A stretch of 64,000 bases of DNA from Bos javanicus (GCF_032452875.1 NC_083877.1:42767724-42831723), one strand, 5' to 3'. Positions 43,139 to 57,096 are shown, counted from the stretch's first letter. Notes: a model not told the origin generated them from the sequence alone. Made by a program: numbers and translations.

Positions 43139-44427
43139 CTGTTAATATTATTGGGAGTTCAATCTATTTCTATTTAGGCTGACTATCTCAATTCATTTTA
43201 TTCAACAAGTATTTATCTATCTTAGTATGCATAAGGCACTCTGATAGTCCTAATGATACAGAGATAATACAGCAAGTACCAAACCTACTCTCATGAAGCT
43301 TAGAAACTAGAAGGGGAGACAGATGCTCAACAAGTAATTACAGACGTGGTAAGTGTTACCAAAAGCCAGGGAAAGGGTACCTGGCTTGAGGGTGTTGAGT
43401 GGTCCAGGGAGTGGTCCAGTGGTTCCTGAGGAAGGTGGCCATTTAGGAAGTTAGTTGGAAAGCCCCAGGAATACAACATAAATAGGCATGGCCACACTGC
43501 TTTCCAAAAGGATGGAACACACTTAGACCTCCGCCAGGAGTGTGAGAGTACATTTTACCATACCATTGAGGCATTAATAGATATTTAAGGTTTGTGACGT
43601 AGATTGCTAAATTACTTCTCAAGAGGGCTTACAATGCCTCCAGCAACACGGGAAGGTGTCACGTGATATTTAAACCACTCATCTCTCCTATTTTCTGCCG
43701 TAAGATAAGCTTTACATAGCTGTAAATAGCCAATAACTTATTTCTCAACCTATTTTCAGAAAAGTGTTCATTTAGAGAAGTCAATCACTAAAACTAAATC
43801 CCAATTAGGACTCACAAATCTTAAATTGTAAATATTTTTTGTAAATATTTTTAAATAAATTATTAACTCTCTGTAGGTTGCCAGGATTCTGGGTTGACCT
43901 GAAAACATGCTAGAGCAGCAGATATCTGGGAGACAGCTCCTGTCCTGGCTGTGTTCATTTATTCAAAAAAGGTCTCCGGAGTGTCTGCTCAGCCTCAGGC
44001 GCTGTTCAAGGCACTAGGGAAACACTGGCGAAGGGGACAAGGGGCTCAAGCATTAAGCAGAGAAGTGCCACGGAGCCCTCCGTGTACAAGAATCTAGGCT
44101 GCCTTAGAGAAACTGTTCTTAGGAAGTGACTCTGAACCAGAGTCCTGGAGGGTAAGAAAGGTCTGACCAGAAAAGGGCAGGGATGGTAGAGGGATGGTGG
44201 CTTTCCAGACAGAGGGTTGGCTCTGAGCTAGGAGGGAACTTACGCCACCTAAGGAACTGCAAGACGGTGTGGTCTGCATGTCAAACACGTGGAACCGATA
44301 CCAGAGAGACAGGCAGAAGGCAGGTTCTCTGGGGCACTGAAGGACATGCTAAGAAATTTACGCTTCACCCTAAATGCAATGAGAAGCTACTGGAATGAAT
44401 TTTAACAAGAAGTGATATGGATACCAT

Positions 44428-44720
44428 TTGGGTCTTTGTTGCTATGTGGGCTTTTCTCTAGTTGCAGTGAGCGGGGGCTACTCTCCAGTTGCTCTGTGCA
44501 GGCTTCTCATTGCAGTGGCTTCTCTTGTTGCAAAACAAGAGCTTTAGGGTGCATGGGCATCAGTAGTTGCTGTTCCCAGGCTCTAGGGCACAGGCTCAGT
44601 AATTGTGGTGCACGAACTTAATTGCTTTGTGGTATGTGGGATCTTCCCAGATCAGGGTTTGAACCCAGGTCTCCTGCATTGACAGGCAGATTCTTCACTA
44701 CTGAGCCACCAGAAATCCCA
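44428..44720 (-). repeat. CHR-1-type tRNA SINE
   Basis: Same body as the element at 42.8 kb (TGTGGGCTTTTCTCTAGTTG, GGGTTTGAACCCAGGTCTCC, head end CTGAGCCACCAGAAATCCC). Confidence 0.82.
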
Positions 44721-47057
44721 CCATCTGGGTGTTTTAAAGCTCACTATGGTGGCAGGATACAGAATGGCTCAGAGGAGGCAACATGACTAGAGGAGCCTGC
44801 TAACTGAGAGCTTGGAGCAGAGAAGAGGCAGGGGAGATGGGGAGACAGGCACTGTTTGGAAACAGACTTTATTATTAGGATAGTCAGGATGTGGTGATGG
44901 GCTGGAGCTGAGGGATGGAGGAGAGAGTGATGATCAAAGGTTTGTGTAATGGGGTGGATGGTGGTGCCATGACTGAGAGAAAAAGCAGGTTTTGAAGGGA
45001 AGGACCTACAGCTTTGGCACACTGGGCTGACAGGGACTCTGAGATACCAAAGTAGAGGTGTCAGGTTGGCTGGAGTTTGAGCTGAAGATAAAAGCTGGGG
45101 CGTTAGTGTGAGTGTAAGCAAAGCCATGGTGAGAAGTGATGCCCAGAAGAATGAGTGAGAAGAGCGAGGCCCAAGGAGCCCAGCACCCAGATAAGTGGTA
45201 GATGAGGAGGAAGTGGAGAAGGGGAAAGGGAAGATGGTGCCCCAAGATAAGAGAGAAAACAGCAGAACATAACACGATGGAGATACGGTGATAAGAGTAC
45301 ACTTACTCCACGAAGACGCTGCTGCTGAAAAGTCAAGCTGGGGAGAAGGGGTTCGTGTGACCTCACTGGAAGCAGCAGTGAGACCAGGAGCCAGATGTCA
45401 TGAATTTAGCATCCCCAAACCATCTCTCTCCTTTCTCTTATTGACTCCCCTGACCCTAGGGGCTGAACTCAGAGGAGCACCTGTGGTTCTGAATCCAGTT
45501 TGCAACTGGTCGCCTAGAGGTCTTGACCAGAGCTCCAATATTGTGAATGTTTGCGTTGACGAAAGTCTGGATGTTTCTACCTCAAAGCTGAATGGGCTGT
45601 TTAGGGGCATTGGGAGGAATTAGATGAGAAGAATCAAGCAGCAATCTGGATGGACCGTCACAGGTTTACTCAACGTGTTTATTATACAAGAAGTCTTAAT
45701 GGAATAGACTAAATTACCATACATACTATGAAGATGTAGTTCAGGGCTCTTCTAATTAAAATTCCTTCCTGTTTATGAGTATGTGAAGCCAAAGCCCCAG
45801 CCCTGGCCTCATTCCTCAGCACTCTGATTCGTGCTGGCCTAATCTTGAGGATCTCAGTGCCTCATCCCACGTCAGTCACCATCCTTCAGTTCTTCTATAT
45901 CTAGAAGCCTGGGTTGGCTCACACTCAGATTTAGTTTCTCTTATATAAAAGTTTCTGCCGTTGCTGCTGCTATTTTATTTTGGTCTCTCTTCTTTTTATT
46001 TTCTCTGCATTTTGAAATATTCCTATTATGCTGCAAAGTGAAGCGTTTTTCTCTGACTTTAAAAAAGAACTGTGTTTTATCCGCTGGATTTAACCTGAGC
46101 CCTTGTCATAAGCTCAGGCTTTTCTACACCTTCTAAGGTCAAATGTTTGGCCTTAGCATTCTGAAGGATTTTTGACCTGGTTGCCAACCTTTCAGATCAG
46201 GAAATGTTGCTTTAAAGCCTTGGTTACCAAGATTCTCTTGAAAACGCTGGTGATGTATGCCGAGCCTGCAGTCTCTGGCATCAGTGGATTGGGGCCGAGA
46301 AGCAGCTGTCCATGTTAGATAAGCCCTGGATACCCGAGTTTATCACAGTCCCTACTACTCCCTGACACGAAGGATCTTTAACATCACTCTTTCATTATTA
46401 ATTTTCTTAAAAGTGAGATATTTAAATGCCCAAGTTTCTATCAAAAGTGGGGAAATGTATAAGCGATAGAAATAACTGCATATTTTAAGGCAAATAAAAG
46501 ATTTGTTTATGAAAGCAAATCATTTCTCCCCTACCTGCCTGGCCCCTGCAGATACTGGGTTTGGAACCTCTGTCCTATCAACTCCTCAGCACTCACATGT
46601 TCTGGATTGGTCAGTATACAGACCACTACATCCATGGTCTCTTCTATCCCCTGGTCTCTGTTCTTTGTGGGGGAGAATGGGGGGATATTTATCCTGTCTG
46701 TGCTTTAGAGAAAAGAAACAGGCTATTTTTTCAATGATCATATCCTGTTTTCCTTCCAAAAACATTCTTCTTTTCCCACAAATTTGTGGTAAATAACAAA
46801 AGAACAAGGATTAAAATTTAGAAAGTGAGAGCTGTCTTGGTAAAATGTTTTTCACAAGCCTCTGCAATTTTTGAACTTGACTCTTAGTCACAGATACATA
46901 GATCCTGTTGCAGGAATTTTTCATCAGTTAATATTCACCCAGAATGGAAAAAAGTGATGTCCCCCTCTTTATAATAATTCATCCTGGGTACATCCCAAGG
47001 ATTCCCAGGTCAGCATATGATAATACTCTCAAGGGCTTGAGACCCAGCAAGGTTTGT

Positions 47058-47255
47058 GGTGGTGTTCAGTCACCCAGTCATGTCTGACTCTGTATGACCC
47101 CAAGGACTTTAGCCTGCCAGGATCTTCTGTCCATGGGATTTCCCAGGCAAGAATACTGCAGTTACCATTTCCTTCTCCAGGGGATCTTCCTGACCCAGGG
47201 ATCAAAACTGCGTCTTCTGCATTGGCAGATAGATTCTTTACCACTGGGAAGCCCC
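47058..47255 (-). repeat. Bov-tA SINE
   Basis: Tail TTCAGTCACCCAGTCATGTC, core, and head with GGGATCAAAACTGCG and a shortened end ACTGGGAAGCCCC. Confidence 0.88.
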
Positions 47256-48368
47256 ACTTTATAGTAGCCTCGTATAACTGATAGAATTTCTTCAAAGTAG
47301 CCTAGCCTATATACTAATGAATGAACCATTATAAAATGTTTATCGCATACAGTATTATAGTCATATTCATAACACAGTATTGGAAACATTGTTACATTTT
47401 TTAAAAATTCACTTACCTGAGATGATAGACTGATATTCAGTTTCTCCCTTTATAAGAGAGGGAGAGAGATATATACTGTACATAACATGATCTTTTGAAA
47501 GCAAAATTATAAAGCTGTGAGAACTAACACATAATTTTATATTAAGTGTCACCTACCTTATCATGCTTATGTAAGGATAGACTAATATTTATGTATATTC
47601 TATATATTCATGACACATGTAACTTTTCCATAATTGTTTTTGATTATTTCTAGGTTACACAGGTCATCTGTGAGTTACTTCAACTGTTGCAAACCTCCAA
47701 AATTTTTTCTAACATATGTATTGAAAAAATTCACATGTAAGTGACTACAAACTTACACATGGAACATGCAGTTCAAACCCATGTTGTTCAAGGGTCAACT
47801 GTGTTAAGTGTAAAAAAGAAATGACTGGATAGTATATATTTGTGTCTGTGTTTTAGAGGGAAACACATGTCCTTACATGAGCACAGGCATCCTTTGGAGA
47901 GACCGCCATTGTTCAGGGGATAAGAATGGAGACTGAGGGATAAGGCAGGTTTCTTTTCCACTGCACGTTCTTCTGCACCTTCCATCTTGTTTTCTTACAT
48001 AAGCATACTTACTTATGTAAACATGATTTTTACTTTACCGTAAAAAATAGTTTTAAAAGATTTGCATAAGTCTCTTCACTATATTGTAAAACCAAGATAA
48101 ATATTTTGAAGTTAGTTTCAGAGAGCTAGTTAATACATCAGCTTTGTGGTGGGGGGAGCTATTTTCATGATTTTAAAAGCTATTTAATTATCACCACCAT
48201 CTCTGACCTAGAGGAAAATATTCCACACCCCTCACAGTGCTGTTGAGGAATTGTTCTTTAACACTTTTGGTAAAGGAAAGCTGCCTTGATCCCACATTTC
48301 CTTTAAATGCCCAGAGACACATGGTAGATACCCTGGCTAACACCTTAGTTTTGGGGACAGCTAGAGAA

Positions 48369-48574
48369 GGGGCCCCGGTGGCTCAGGCAGTAAAGAATCT
48401 GCCTTCAATGCAGGAGGCCTGGGTTCGATCCCTGGGTCTAGAAGATCTCCTGGAGAAGGGCACGGCAACTCACTCCCGTATTCTTGCCTGGAGAATTTCA
48501 TGGACTGAGAAGCTTGGCAGATTACAGTCCATGGGGTCACAAAGAGGCAGACACAGCTGAGACTAACACTTTCA
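48369..48574 (+). repeat. Bov-tA SINE
   Basis: Head GGGCCCCGGTGGCTCAGGC, box B GGTTCGATCCC, and tail AGAGGCAGACACAGCTGAG. Confidence 0.9.
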
Positions 48575-48900
48575 GAAAAGGAATGGGTGTGACATGTGGG
48601 GGAGGAGGGAGAACTAAAAAAGCTGGAATCAGAGGTGGAAAGGTGAAGTTAATTTACATTAGGTCTGCCGTAGACAGCATGGATGGTCAGAATGCGCCAG
48701 GTAGGTCCTCTGGCCAGAGACCTGGGCTGAGATCTCTTCTGCCTTCCTCTCAAGACCTATCACAGGCAGGCTAAGGATGAGCACAGCAGATGCTCAGTTT
48801 GTTTTACTGGTTAATGAAGTTTTTGAAAAGTACTAGGAAAGAAGCAATAGCACCAATGTGATCAAAATGAGAATGAACCATGACACAGCCAAAAATTCAT

Positions 48901-49207
48901 GCAGTAGCTCAGTTGGTAAGGATTCCACCTGCAATGCAGGAGACCCTGGTTCAATTCCTGGGTTGGGAAGGTCCACTGGGGAAGGGAGAGGCTACCCACT
49001 CCAGTATTCTTGGGCTTCCCTAGTGGTTCAGCTGGTAAAGAATCCACCTGCAATGCAGGAGACCTAGGTTGGACTCTTGGGTCGGGAAGATCCCCTGGAG
49101 AAGGGAAAGGCTACCCAATCCAGTGTTCTGGCCTGGAAAATTCCATGGACTATACAGTCCATGGGGTCACAAAGAGTCAGACATGACTGAGCAACTTTCA
49201 CTTTCAG
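48901..49207 (+). repeat. Bov-tA dimer (two heads, one tail)
   Basis: A first tRNA-like unit (to about 49012) is followed directly by a second complete Bov-tA (GGGCTTCCCTAGTGGTTCAG to the ATGACTGAGCAAC tail). Confidence 0.88.
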
Positions 49208-50783
49208 TGTACTGATAGTTATAAAACAAATTATTTGTTAGGTTTTTATATAAAGTTGATAGCATAATTCATTTAAAAAATTCACCTTTCACTCTTCTAA
49301 CAAAAAGGGAAATGGAATTCAGAGATTTTCTATCAGGCAATTTTACTCCAAAGCATTTTTACCACAGTGTGGTTAAAGTTAATAAGTAATAAAGAAGATT
49401 AATGATTAGCATGGAAATATGCCTGTTGAAAGCAAATTTGTGGTCTAAAACATCACTTCTGCCAAATAAAAAGGTGAGTTAAAACATTAAAAAAATTTAA
49501 TGTGAAAGACACAAAGCTGGTCATTAAAAAAATTTTCATTCCATACAAAAAGTTCTACTTTCTAGAGTGGTTTGAATGTTTGATAACTATATATAACACA
49601 GTTGTCTACCTATAAACTTTTTTTTTTGGCTGGAAATAAAAAACAAGTGGCAAAAAAGCAATAGTATAATTATATTTCTTATCAATGTGCTTTATAAAAT
49701 CATTTATTCAGCCTCTTTCTCCTGCTCTATGATATTTTCTAGAGTAAGGTGCGTGGCAGGGTATGTTTAAAAGCATTTAGAGTGCCGACAGATGGTGGCA
49801 TGTGCTTAATCTCCTTGCAAATTGGGTATTTTTAAAAGGTAAGGAGTCTGTTTGTTGATGTCTGCTTCTTTGTTCTTGAAGTACAACCATGGCAGCTTTA
49901 TCGCTTAGGAGTTCACTACACAGCAGGAACACGATCTTTCTAGACAAACACACGGTGAGCTAAGCCAAAAAAATCTTCTAATAAACAAACAGAAGAGTCT
50001 GTTACTATTTGCATTTAGTATGTTATCTTGTAAAAATAAAATCAAACAGGTCTCCACTTGTTGAATAAATAGGGAGAGAGGACGACAAGGGGGTTTGTTT
50101 GGTTTCTATCATTGTGGGCCAGGGAATGCTCCCCTTTGTCCTCCATGCTACTGACGACCAGTCTCTACAAAGTCCCAACACCTACATACATTAGCAATGA
50201 ACCTCGAGGGTCAGATCTGCCCGTCTCCAGTATGAACATCTACAAAAAATGAAAGCTGTATAATCAGAAGGCTCCAAACTGAGCCTATATGCCAAATACT
50301 GTCTGTAGATGTGTTTTCTTTGGCCAGACTGCTGTTAAAAAAACTTTTTTTAAAATTATTTGTCACTGCTTTAAAGTCCGATTTCACTCTCACTTAAAGA
50401 TATGAGGACTCCTTGGAGAAATAGCCGATTCTAGAGCTGGGGGAGGTGAGCCTGGAACATTTCGTTGTGTCCCACAGTAAAGACACATACAAGGATTGAT
50501 GGGCATCTGTAAGACTGAGGAGCAGGCTCCAAGGATCCCCAAGTAGCCAAAAGTGTGACAATTGGGTATTTGAGACTCAAAAAGAATGACAGTGATGGTT
50601 TATAACATGTTGAATTTTTAAAAAATCCAGAATCCACAGTGATATTAAAAACTGTGTGTACTGGGGTGTAGGAGTGTGGGTGAAAAGAGCATTTTTTTAA
50701 AGAAAAATTATAACTAATGAATATAGCAAGAATTGTTGAGAACCACCATTTTACAATAACTCTCACTGTAATTGATTTAGGTA

Positions 50784-51033
50784 AGGAACTTTGGCCACCT
50801 CATGCGAAGAGTTGACTCATTGGAAAAGACTCTGATGCTGGGAAGGATTGGGGGCAAGAGGAGAAGGGGACAACAGAGAATGAGATGGCTGGATGGCATC
50901 ACTGACTCGATGGACGTGAGTCTGAGTGAACTCTGGGAGTTGGTGATAGACAGGGAGGCCTGGCGTGCTGCGGTTCATGGGGTCGCAAAGAGTCAGACAT
51001 GACTGAGCGACTGATCTGATCTGATCTGATCTG
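50784..51033 (+). repeat. BovB LINE 3' tail with target duplication
   Basis: Starts within CTTTGGCCACCTCATGCGAA and ends (CTGAT)n. AAGGAACTTTGG appears at 50783-50794 and 51034-51045. The 5' truncation point falls in bases shared by element and target, so the exact border is ambiguous. Confidence 0.9.
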
Positions 51034-52204
51034 AAGGAACTTTGGGTGACAGTTCTTGGGGAATAAGGCAGTCACACTGTTTCAAAGAATCAGCCCACAG
51101 ATTACTTACTAATTATAAAGGGGAAAAGTGTTTCTTTACAATTGAGGAATATGACAGACCCATCTTAATCAAGAGATTAAAACTGAGAGCACCAGTTACA
51201 GGACAAAATGATATTATGCATTTCCTGATTAGAAACAGTGTGATGGAACAGCCTTAAACATGCTGAAATCATTTACCCTGAATCAAATCACATGGAAACA
51301 GTCAGACTTGTGTGGAGGCACATCTGGCAAAATGACTGACGTGGACTCTTCCCAAATGTCAATACCATGAAAGACTGAAAAAAGAATTTAAAAGTTAGAG
51401 AACTGTTGGATAGCCGCACGTAAAGCAATGAAGTTAGAACACACCCTCTCACCATACACAAAACTCAAAAGTTGCTTAAAGACTTACACATAAGATGTGA
51501 CATCATAAAACTCTTAGAAGAGAACATAGGGAAAAGATTCTCTAAAATAAATCGTACCAGTGTTTTCTTAGGTCAGTGTTTCCCCCAGACCAAGGCAATA
51601 GAAATAAAAACAAAAATAAACAAATGGGACCTAATCAAACTTACATGGTTTTGCACAGCAAGAGAAACCATAAACAAAATGAAAAGACAACCAACAGAAT
51701 GGGAGAAAATAATTGCAAATGATGTGACCAACAAAGGATTAATTTCCAAAATATACAAATAACTCATACAACTAAACAATGAGAAACAAACAACCCAGTT
51801 GAAAAATGGGCAGAAGACCTATTTCTCCAAAGAAGAAATACAGATGGCCAACAAGCATGTGAAAAGATGCTTAGCATTGCTAATTATAAAGACATGCAAA
51901 TCAAAACTACAATTAGGTACCACCTGATACCAGTCAGAATGGTCATCACTGAAAAGTCTACAAATAACAAATGCTGAAGAGCATGTGGAGAAAAGGGAAC
52001 TCTCCTACACTGTTAGAGGAGATGCAAGTTGGTGCAGCCACTGTGGAAGACAGGATGGAGGTTCCACAGAGAACTAAAAATAGAATTACCGTATGATCCA
52101 GCAAGCCCACTTCTGGACATATACCTGGACAAAACTATTAATATCATTCAAAAAGATGTTTCACCCCTATGTTCACAGCAACACTATCCACAATAGCCAA
52201 GATG

Positions 52205-52416
52205 TGTGTGTGTGTTAGTTGTTCAGTTGTGTCCTACTCTTTGCAACCCCATGGACTGTAGCCTTCCAGGCTCCTCTGTCCATGGGATTCTCCAGGCAAG
52301 AATACTGGGGTTGGTTGCCATTTCCTTCTCCAGGGGATCTTCCTGACCCAAGAATCAAACCCGGGTCTCCTGCATTGCAGTCCGATTCTTTACTCTCTGA
52401 GCCACCAGGGACGCCT
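52205..52416 (-). repeat. Bov-tA SINE inside L1, with target duplication
   Basis: Complete reversed element. The L1 sequence AGCCAAGA(C)ATG is repeated on both sides (52195-52204 and 52417-52428), with a small difference. Confidence 0.93.
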
Positions 52417-52820
52417 AGCCAAGACATGGAAACAACCTAAATGTGTATCCATTGATGGACAAATGCATAAAGGAAATGTGGTACATATGTACAATGGAAT
52501 ACTACTTATAAAAAAAATAAAATAATGCCATTTGCAGCAAAACGGATGCAACTAGAGATGATCACATTGTAGAAAGAGAAATCTAAAATATGACACAAAT
52601 GAACATATCTACGAAACGGAAACAGAATCACAGACATAGAGAGCAGACTTGTGGTTACCAAGGGGCAGGGTATTGGGGGAGGAGTGGGGCAGGATTGGGG
52701 TTAGCAGATGTAAGTTTTTGTGTACAGAATGGATAAACAACAAGGTCCTAATGTATAGCACAGAGAACTATATTCAACATCCTATGATAAACCATAATGG
52801 AAAAGAATATAAAAAAGAAT

Positions 52821-52848
52821 GTGTGTGTGTGTATATATATATATATGT
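52821..52848. repeat. (GT)n(AT)n microsatellite in L1 tail
   Basis: GTGTGTGTGTGT followed by ATATATATATATAT. Confidence 0.85.
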
Positions 52849-52959
52849 AAAGCTGAATATGTAAAACATATATATGTAAAACTGAATCACTTTGCTGTAC
52901 AGCAGTAATTAACACAACATTGTAAATCAACTATACTTCCAATTAAGAAAAGAATACTG

Positions 52960-53101
52960 GACTTCCCTGGTAGTCCAGTGGCTAAAACTCTGGGCTCCCA
53001 ATGCAGGGGGCCCAGGTTCGATCCCTGGTCAGGGAACTAGATCCCACATGCCTCAGCTAAGACTCAGTGCAACCAAATAAATAAATATTTTTTTTTAAAA
53101 G
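52960..53101 (+). repeat. CHR-2-type SINE with 13-bp target duplication
   Basis: GACTTCCCTGGTAGTCCAG head, GGTTCGATCCCTGGTCAGGG, (AAAT)n tail. GAAAAGAATACTG flanks it (52947-52959 and 53102-53114). It sits just after the L1 3' end. Confidence 0.93.
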
Positions 53102-54700
53102 GAAAAGAATACTGTTTCAGATTAAAGGAGGTTACAAAAACATGACAATTAAATGCAATGTGTGCTCAGTTATTAATCATGTACTAAAATATACATATAA
53201 TATACATGTATATATGCTTATTCTCATAAACACGATTATATATATTATTGAGACAATACAAAAAATTTGAACACAGACTATATATTAAATAATAGTACTG
53301 AATCAATGATAACATTTCTAGAATGTGGAAATCATATTGTGGTACATAGAAAAATTTCTTTGTTCTAGGAGATTCATGCTGTATAGTTAAGAAAAATGTG
53401 TGTGCATCAGCCAAAAAAGTGCGTGCGTGTGTGTGATAGAGGTAGAAATGAAGTGGAATTCTGTTAGAATTAGCTAGATTAATGAATCTTGTTAAAGATA
53501 CACAAGTATTCATTGTATTAGTCTTTCCACTTATGTGTGTATAATTTTTTTCAAAATAAAGAGTTATGGGGGAGAACCCAGGAGATTTTAAAGAAAATTT
53601 TGATCTCTGGCTTTAAGAAAAAGTCTCAGAAAGACTAGCATGCAGCCACCTGCTTCTCACAAGACAGTCTCCAGTTTGCCCTAGTCTCCACTGCTCCGTC
53701 TTGTCTTGCGTTCAGCCTGTTTCACTGGTTTACGTTACCAGTGTGAATCCCCACAGACATCGGAGTTAGTAAACCATAAGAATGCCGAACATGGTTAAAA
53801 ACAACTTATGGAAATATGTTACTAATCTATTTAAAATAAGCCAATTAAGCAAGATTAAGATAATGGACCTAGAAATGGCACCGATTAGCTACAGCAGGAT
53901 TAAATTCTTAAAGATGTCACAGGATTTCCCAAGGAGACTTTTACTGAGTTGGGAAATATTACTCAAATAATAATTCAACAAGTACTACGGGACCAGACAC
54001 CTTTAGAGATTACGAACACTCTGATTAGACTCTAATGCTAGCGAGCATTCACACGGTTCTCTGCCAGCATTCAGTGGAATGGGGCCTTGGCACAAGAGCA
54101 CATGGAATTAAGCACTGAATAAATACTGAAAAACAGGGAACCATGACTGTCCTGTTCCCCACAGCAATTTACAGTCATCAGGACGGTAATCTGCCCAGCA
54201 GTGTTTCTGGTCTGATGTTTTAAGACAGGAGAGACCATGTGAAGTACTAGCCCCTTCAGCTTCTCCTCTTGGTCGCCCACCTTCTGCCAGCCTGTACCTT
54301 TCTCTCTCCTTTCTCTACTGTTCCTCCTTTCTCCTACTCTGTCCTTTGCTGCTGCTCTTTTTGAACCTCTGCTTTCCTGCCCTTGCATCCTTAAGGTGCT
54401 TGACCGCTGTACGGTGTTTGTCCCCAAAGCACCCTGCTCCCCTCAGCAGTGAGTCAGCAGAGCAATGCCAAACAGAGACATAAATCATGGCGATAAGGTG
54501 GGCCGGGTTCCAGGAGGCACTGGAGCTTGCCCAAGGTTACCCAACAGCTTCGATCCGGATCAGAAACTGAAGCTCCTAACTGCGGCTCCTATTCCCAAGC
54601 AGCCTCACAGCCCACAGCCTCACTGGAAGTTATTGAAAGTGAGGAGACTAGGGAAAAATGGAATGCTCTGAACATGTGGTAGGTTGTTACTCTTCATGTC

Positions 54701-54816
54701 TGCTGCTGCTGCTGCTAAGTCGCTTCAGTCGTGTCCGACTCTGTGCGACCCCATAGACGGCAGCCCACCAGGCTCCCCCGTCCCTGGGATTCTCTAGGCA
54801 AGAACACTGGAGTGGG
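54701..54816 (-). repeat. BOV-A2 partial copy
   Basis: (GCTGCT)n, CGCTTCAGTCGTGTCCGACT, and GATTCTCTAGGCAAGAACAC, then it breaks off at GGAGTGGG. Confidence 0.9.
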
Positions 54817-55799
54817 TAATTACAGTCAAATGGGAGCATGTTTCTGGCACATAGTACATAGTCAGCATTCTTACCTTCCTATACCTATGGACCTTTTTTT
54901 CTTATTTGTTACTCAAAGAAGTCTTTTTACACAGCTTTTCTTAATCATCCCTCAATGAAATTTTAACTCCACAAATATACAGTACATCTGTATACGTACT
55001 GTATGTATACGTGCTTTACACAATAAAAAGTTAGGACCCCCATTCCTAAGAACCAACTTTCACCCTCTTCGGTGACACTGCTCATTAAGAATGAATGAAC
55101 TGCACTTCCACTCACCACATCACTTTGCTTGACCTCCCAAATTGTTTGTAATTATTTTATATTGTTAGGTTAATCGTGTTTGTATTATGGCTTGCAATTG
55201 TAATTAACTTTTATTTTTTGTCTGGTTATTGATTGTGAAAACTGATAAACACCTTCTACTATTGTGATTATGTAACTGTTACTCACTTCATACCATTGTA
55301 TCATGATTTGTCAACAGAAAAAAATTGAATCCTTTATCACCAAAACTATCATTTAATAGGAAAACCTGTAATAACTTTTTAAAATCTAGATGCATATCAG
55401 AATTATCTTGGAATTTTTTGAAAAACACAAATGCCCAGGTATTTCTCCAAAGCTCCAGATATGTTTTTAATGAGTAGCTGTGTTTAAAAACACCTGGACT
55501 AAATGATGATCTTTTACTTTTATCTAGTTTGTTTCACTTTTTCTAGTTCATATTTAGTGCTCCCATTTCATTTAGTTTATGTTTTCCAATTTCTCTATCT
55601 CTTCTTTTTTTTTGATGTTCTTCCTCAAGTCTTTATCAAGCATACTAGAAAAGCTTTTGTATACATAAATAAAAATAGTAGGTATACTATATATATTTTA
55701 GAAAACTTACAGATTTTTGCCTAATTTAAAAATTTATGACATTTCGATTCTACTTGTTTTTCTTAGTATGAATAGAATGATAGATTTCTAATTTAAAAA

Positions 55800-56025
55800 A
55801 AATAGGTATGCAAACAAGCAACAAAGGTTTACTGTATAGCACAGGGAACTATAGTCAATATTTTATAATATTACACTATAATGTAATATTATAATATAAT
55901 GTAATATTAAATTATACCAAAAGATAATCTCAAAAATAATATATGTGTATATGTATAACTGAATCACTTTGATGTGCACCTGAACCATTGTAAGTCAACT
56001 ATGCTTCATTAAAATATATATATTA
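55800..56025 (+). repeat. L1 3' end with AT-rich expansion
   Basis: L1 3' motifs GTATAGCACAGGGAACTATA, TAACTGAATCACTTTG and GTAAGTCAACTATGCTTC. Repeated ATAATGTAATATT units lie at about 55863-55910. Confidence 0.75.
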
Positions 56026-56048
56026 AGGGAAAGAAAATGAATGAACCT

Positions 56049-56320
56049 GGGATTTCCTGGTGGCTCAGTGGTAGAGAATCCTCCCAATGCAGGAGACACA
56101 GGTTTAATCCCTGATCCAGGAAGATCCCACATGCCACAGGGCAGCTAAGCCCATGCACCACAACTACTGAGCCTATGCTCCAGAGCCGGGGAGCTGAAGC
56201 CACTGAGCCCACGTGCCCTGGAGCCCGCGCTCCACAACAAGAGAAGCCATGGCAATGAGAAGCTCGTAGCCCACAGAGCAACGAAGATACAGTGCAGCAA
56301 TCAATAAATTAATTAATTAA
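56049..56320 (+). repeat. CHR-1-type tRNA SINE
   Basis: Head GGGATTTCCTGGTGGCTCAG, box B GGTTTAATCCCTG, long body (CCACAACAAGAGAAGCCATG) and AT-rich tail. Confidence 0.82.
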
Positions 56321-56892
56321 AATACACAATAAAAAAATCAATGAGCTTTACTGTAGTGTTTATAGTAAAGTTTTAAATGGACATTTACCCCCATGTTTAT
56401 CCTCACCTTTGTGGGTTGCAAACCATAACTGTGTACCTACTAAAACAATCTATAGGGTTAAAAACAAAAATTGGAAAGAACTGATATTCCAGTAAGAACC
56501 CCAGGTTTCCATGAAAGCCATGAGTCTCCGAAGTAAGGCTCACTGGAGGCAAGAGCAGGATAAATCCTGAGGACCAGTCACTGGGAGACTTCAGAAAGAG
56601 TGCAGGGTTTGGTGTTCTGAGGCGTGGGAGCAGCAGGGCGTGGATGTGGGGGCCGACAGAACTGTGTGTGCATCCAGCTCACTAACCAGGAGGCCACAGC
56701 AAGTCATTGACCATCCTACATCCTTCAGTAAAATGGGATAGCAATGCCTGCCTCCTAGGGTTGTTGTAAGTGTAATTTGTGCATCTTAGGTAACAATCCT
56801 CGGGCTTTCACCCAAGACCACTGGGTCACCAGATGGGAATACGATTCCTTCTCCACGTCGTCACTCTAGCTTTTCTACCTTTTGGAAGGAGG

Positions 56893-57096
56893 GTGTGTGG
56901 TGTGCTGTCACTCAGTCTCATCTGACTCTTTGCGATCCCATGGACTATAGCCCACCGGGCTCCTCTGTCCATGGGGATTCTCCAGGCAAGAGTGTATTGC
57001 CATGCCTTCCTCCAGGGAATCTTCTCGACCCAGGGATAGAACCCAGGTCTCCCGCATTGCAGGTGGACTCTTTACCATGTGAACCGCCAGGGAAGG
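56893..57096 (-). repeat. Bov-tA SINE
   Basis: Tail CTGTCACTCAGTCTCATCTG, core with a small deletion, head end GAACCGCCAGGGAAGGAC. Confidence 0.9.

Larger units (their letters stand above)
51405..52950 (+). repeat. L1 3' part (ORF2 end and 3' UTR), interrupted by Bov-tA
   Basis: Frame fragments give L1 ORF2 C-terminal peptide (KINKWDLIKLTWFCTARETI, then KRQPTEWEKII). Further on are GTACATATGTACAATGGAAT and the 3' end AATCAACTATACTTCCAATT. It has several stops and a Bov-tA insertion, so it is dead. Confidence 0.88.

Noticed and set aside
45103..45366. Overlapping minus-strand frames rich in Ser, Leu and Pro
   Set aside because: They come from a purine-rich plus strand and show no conserved motif.
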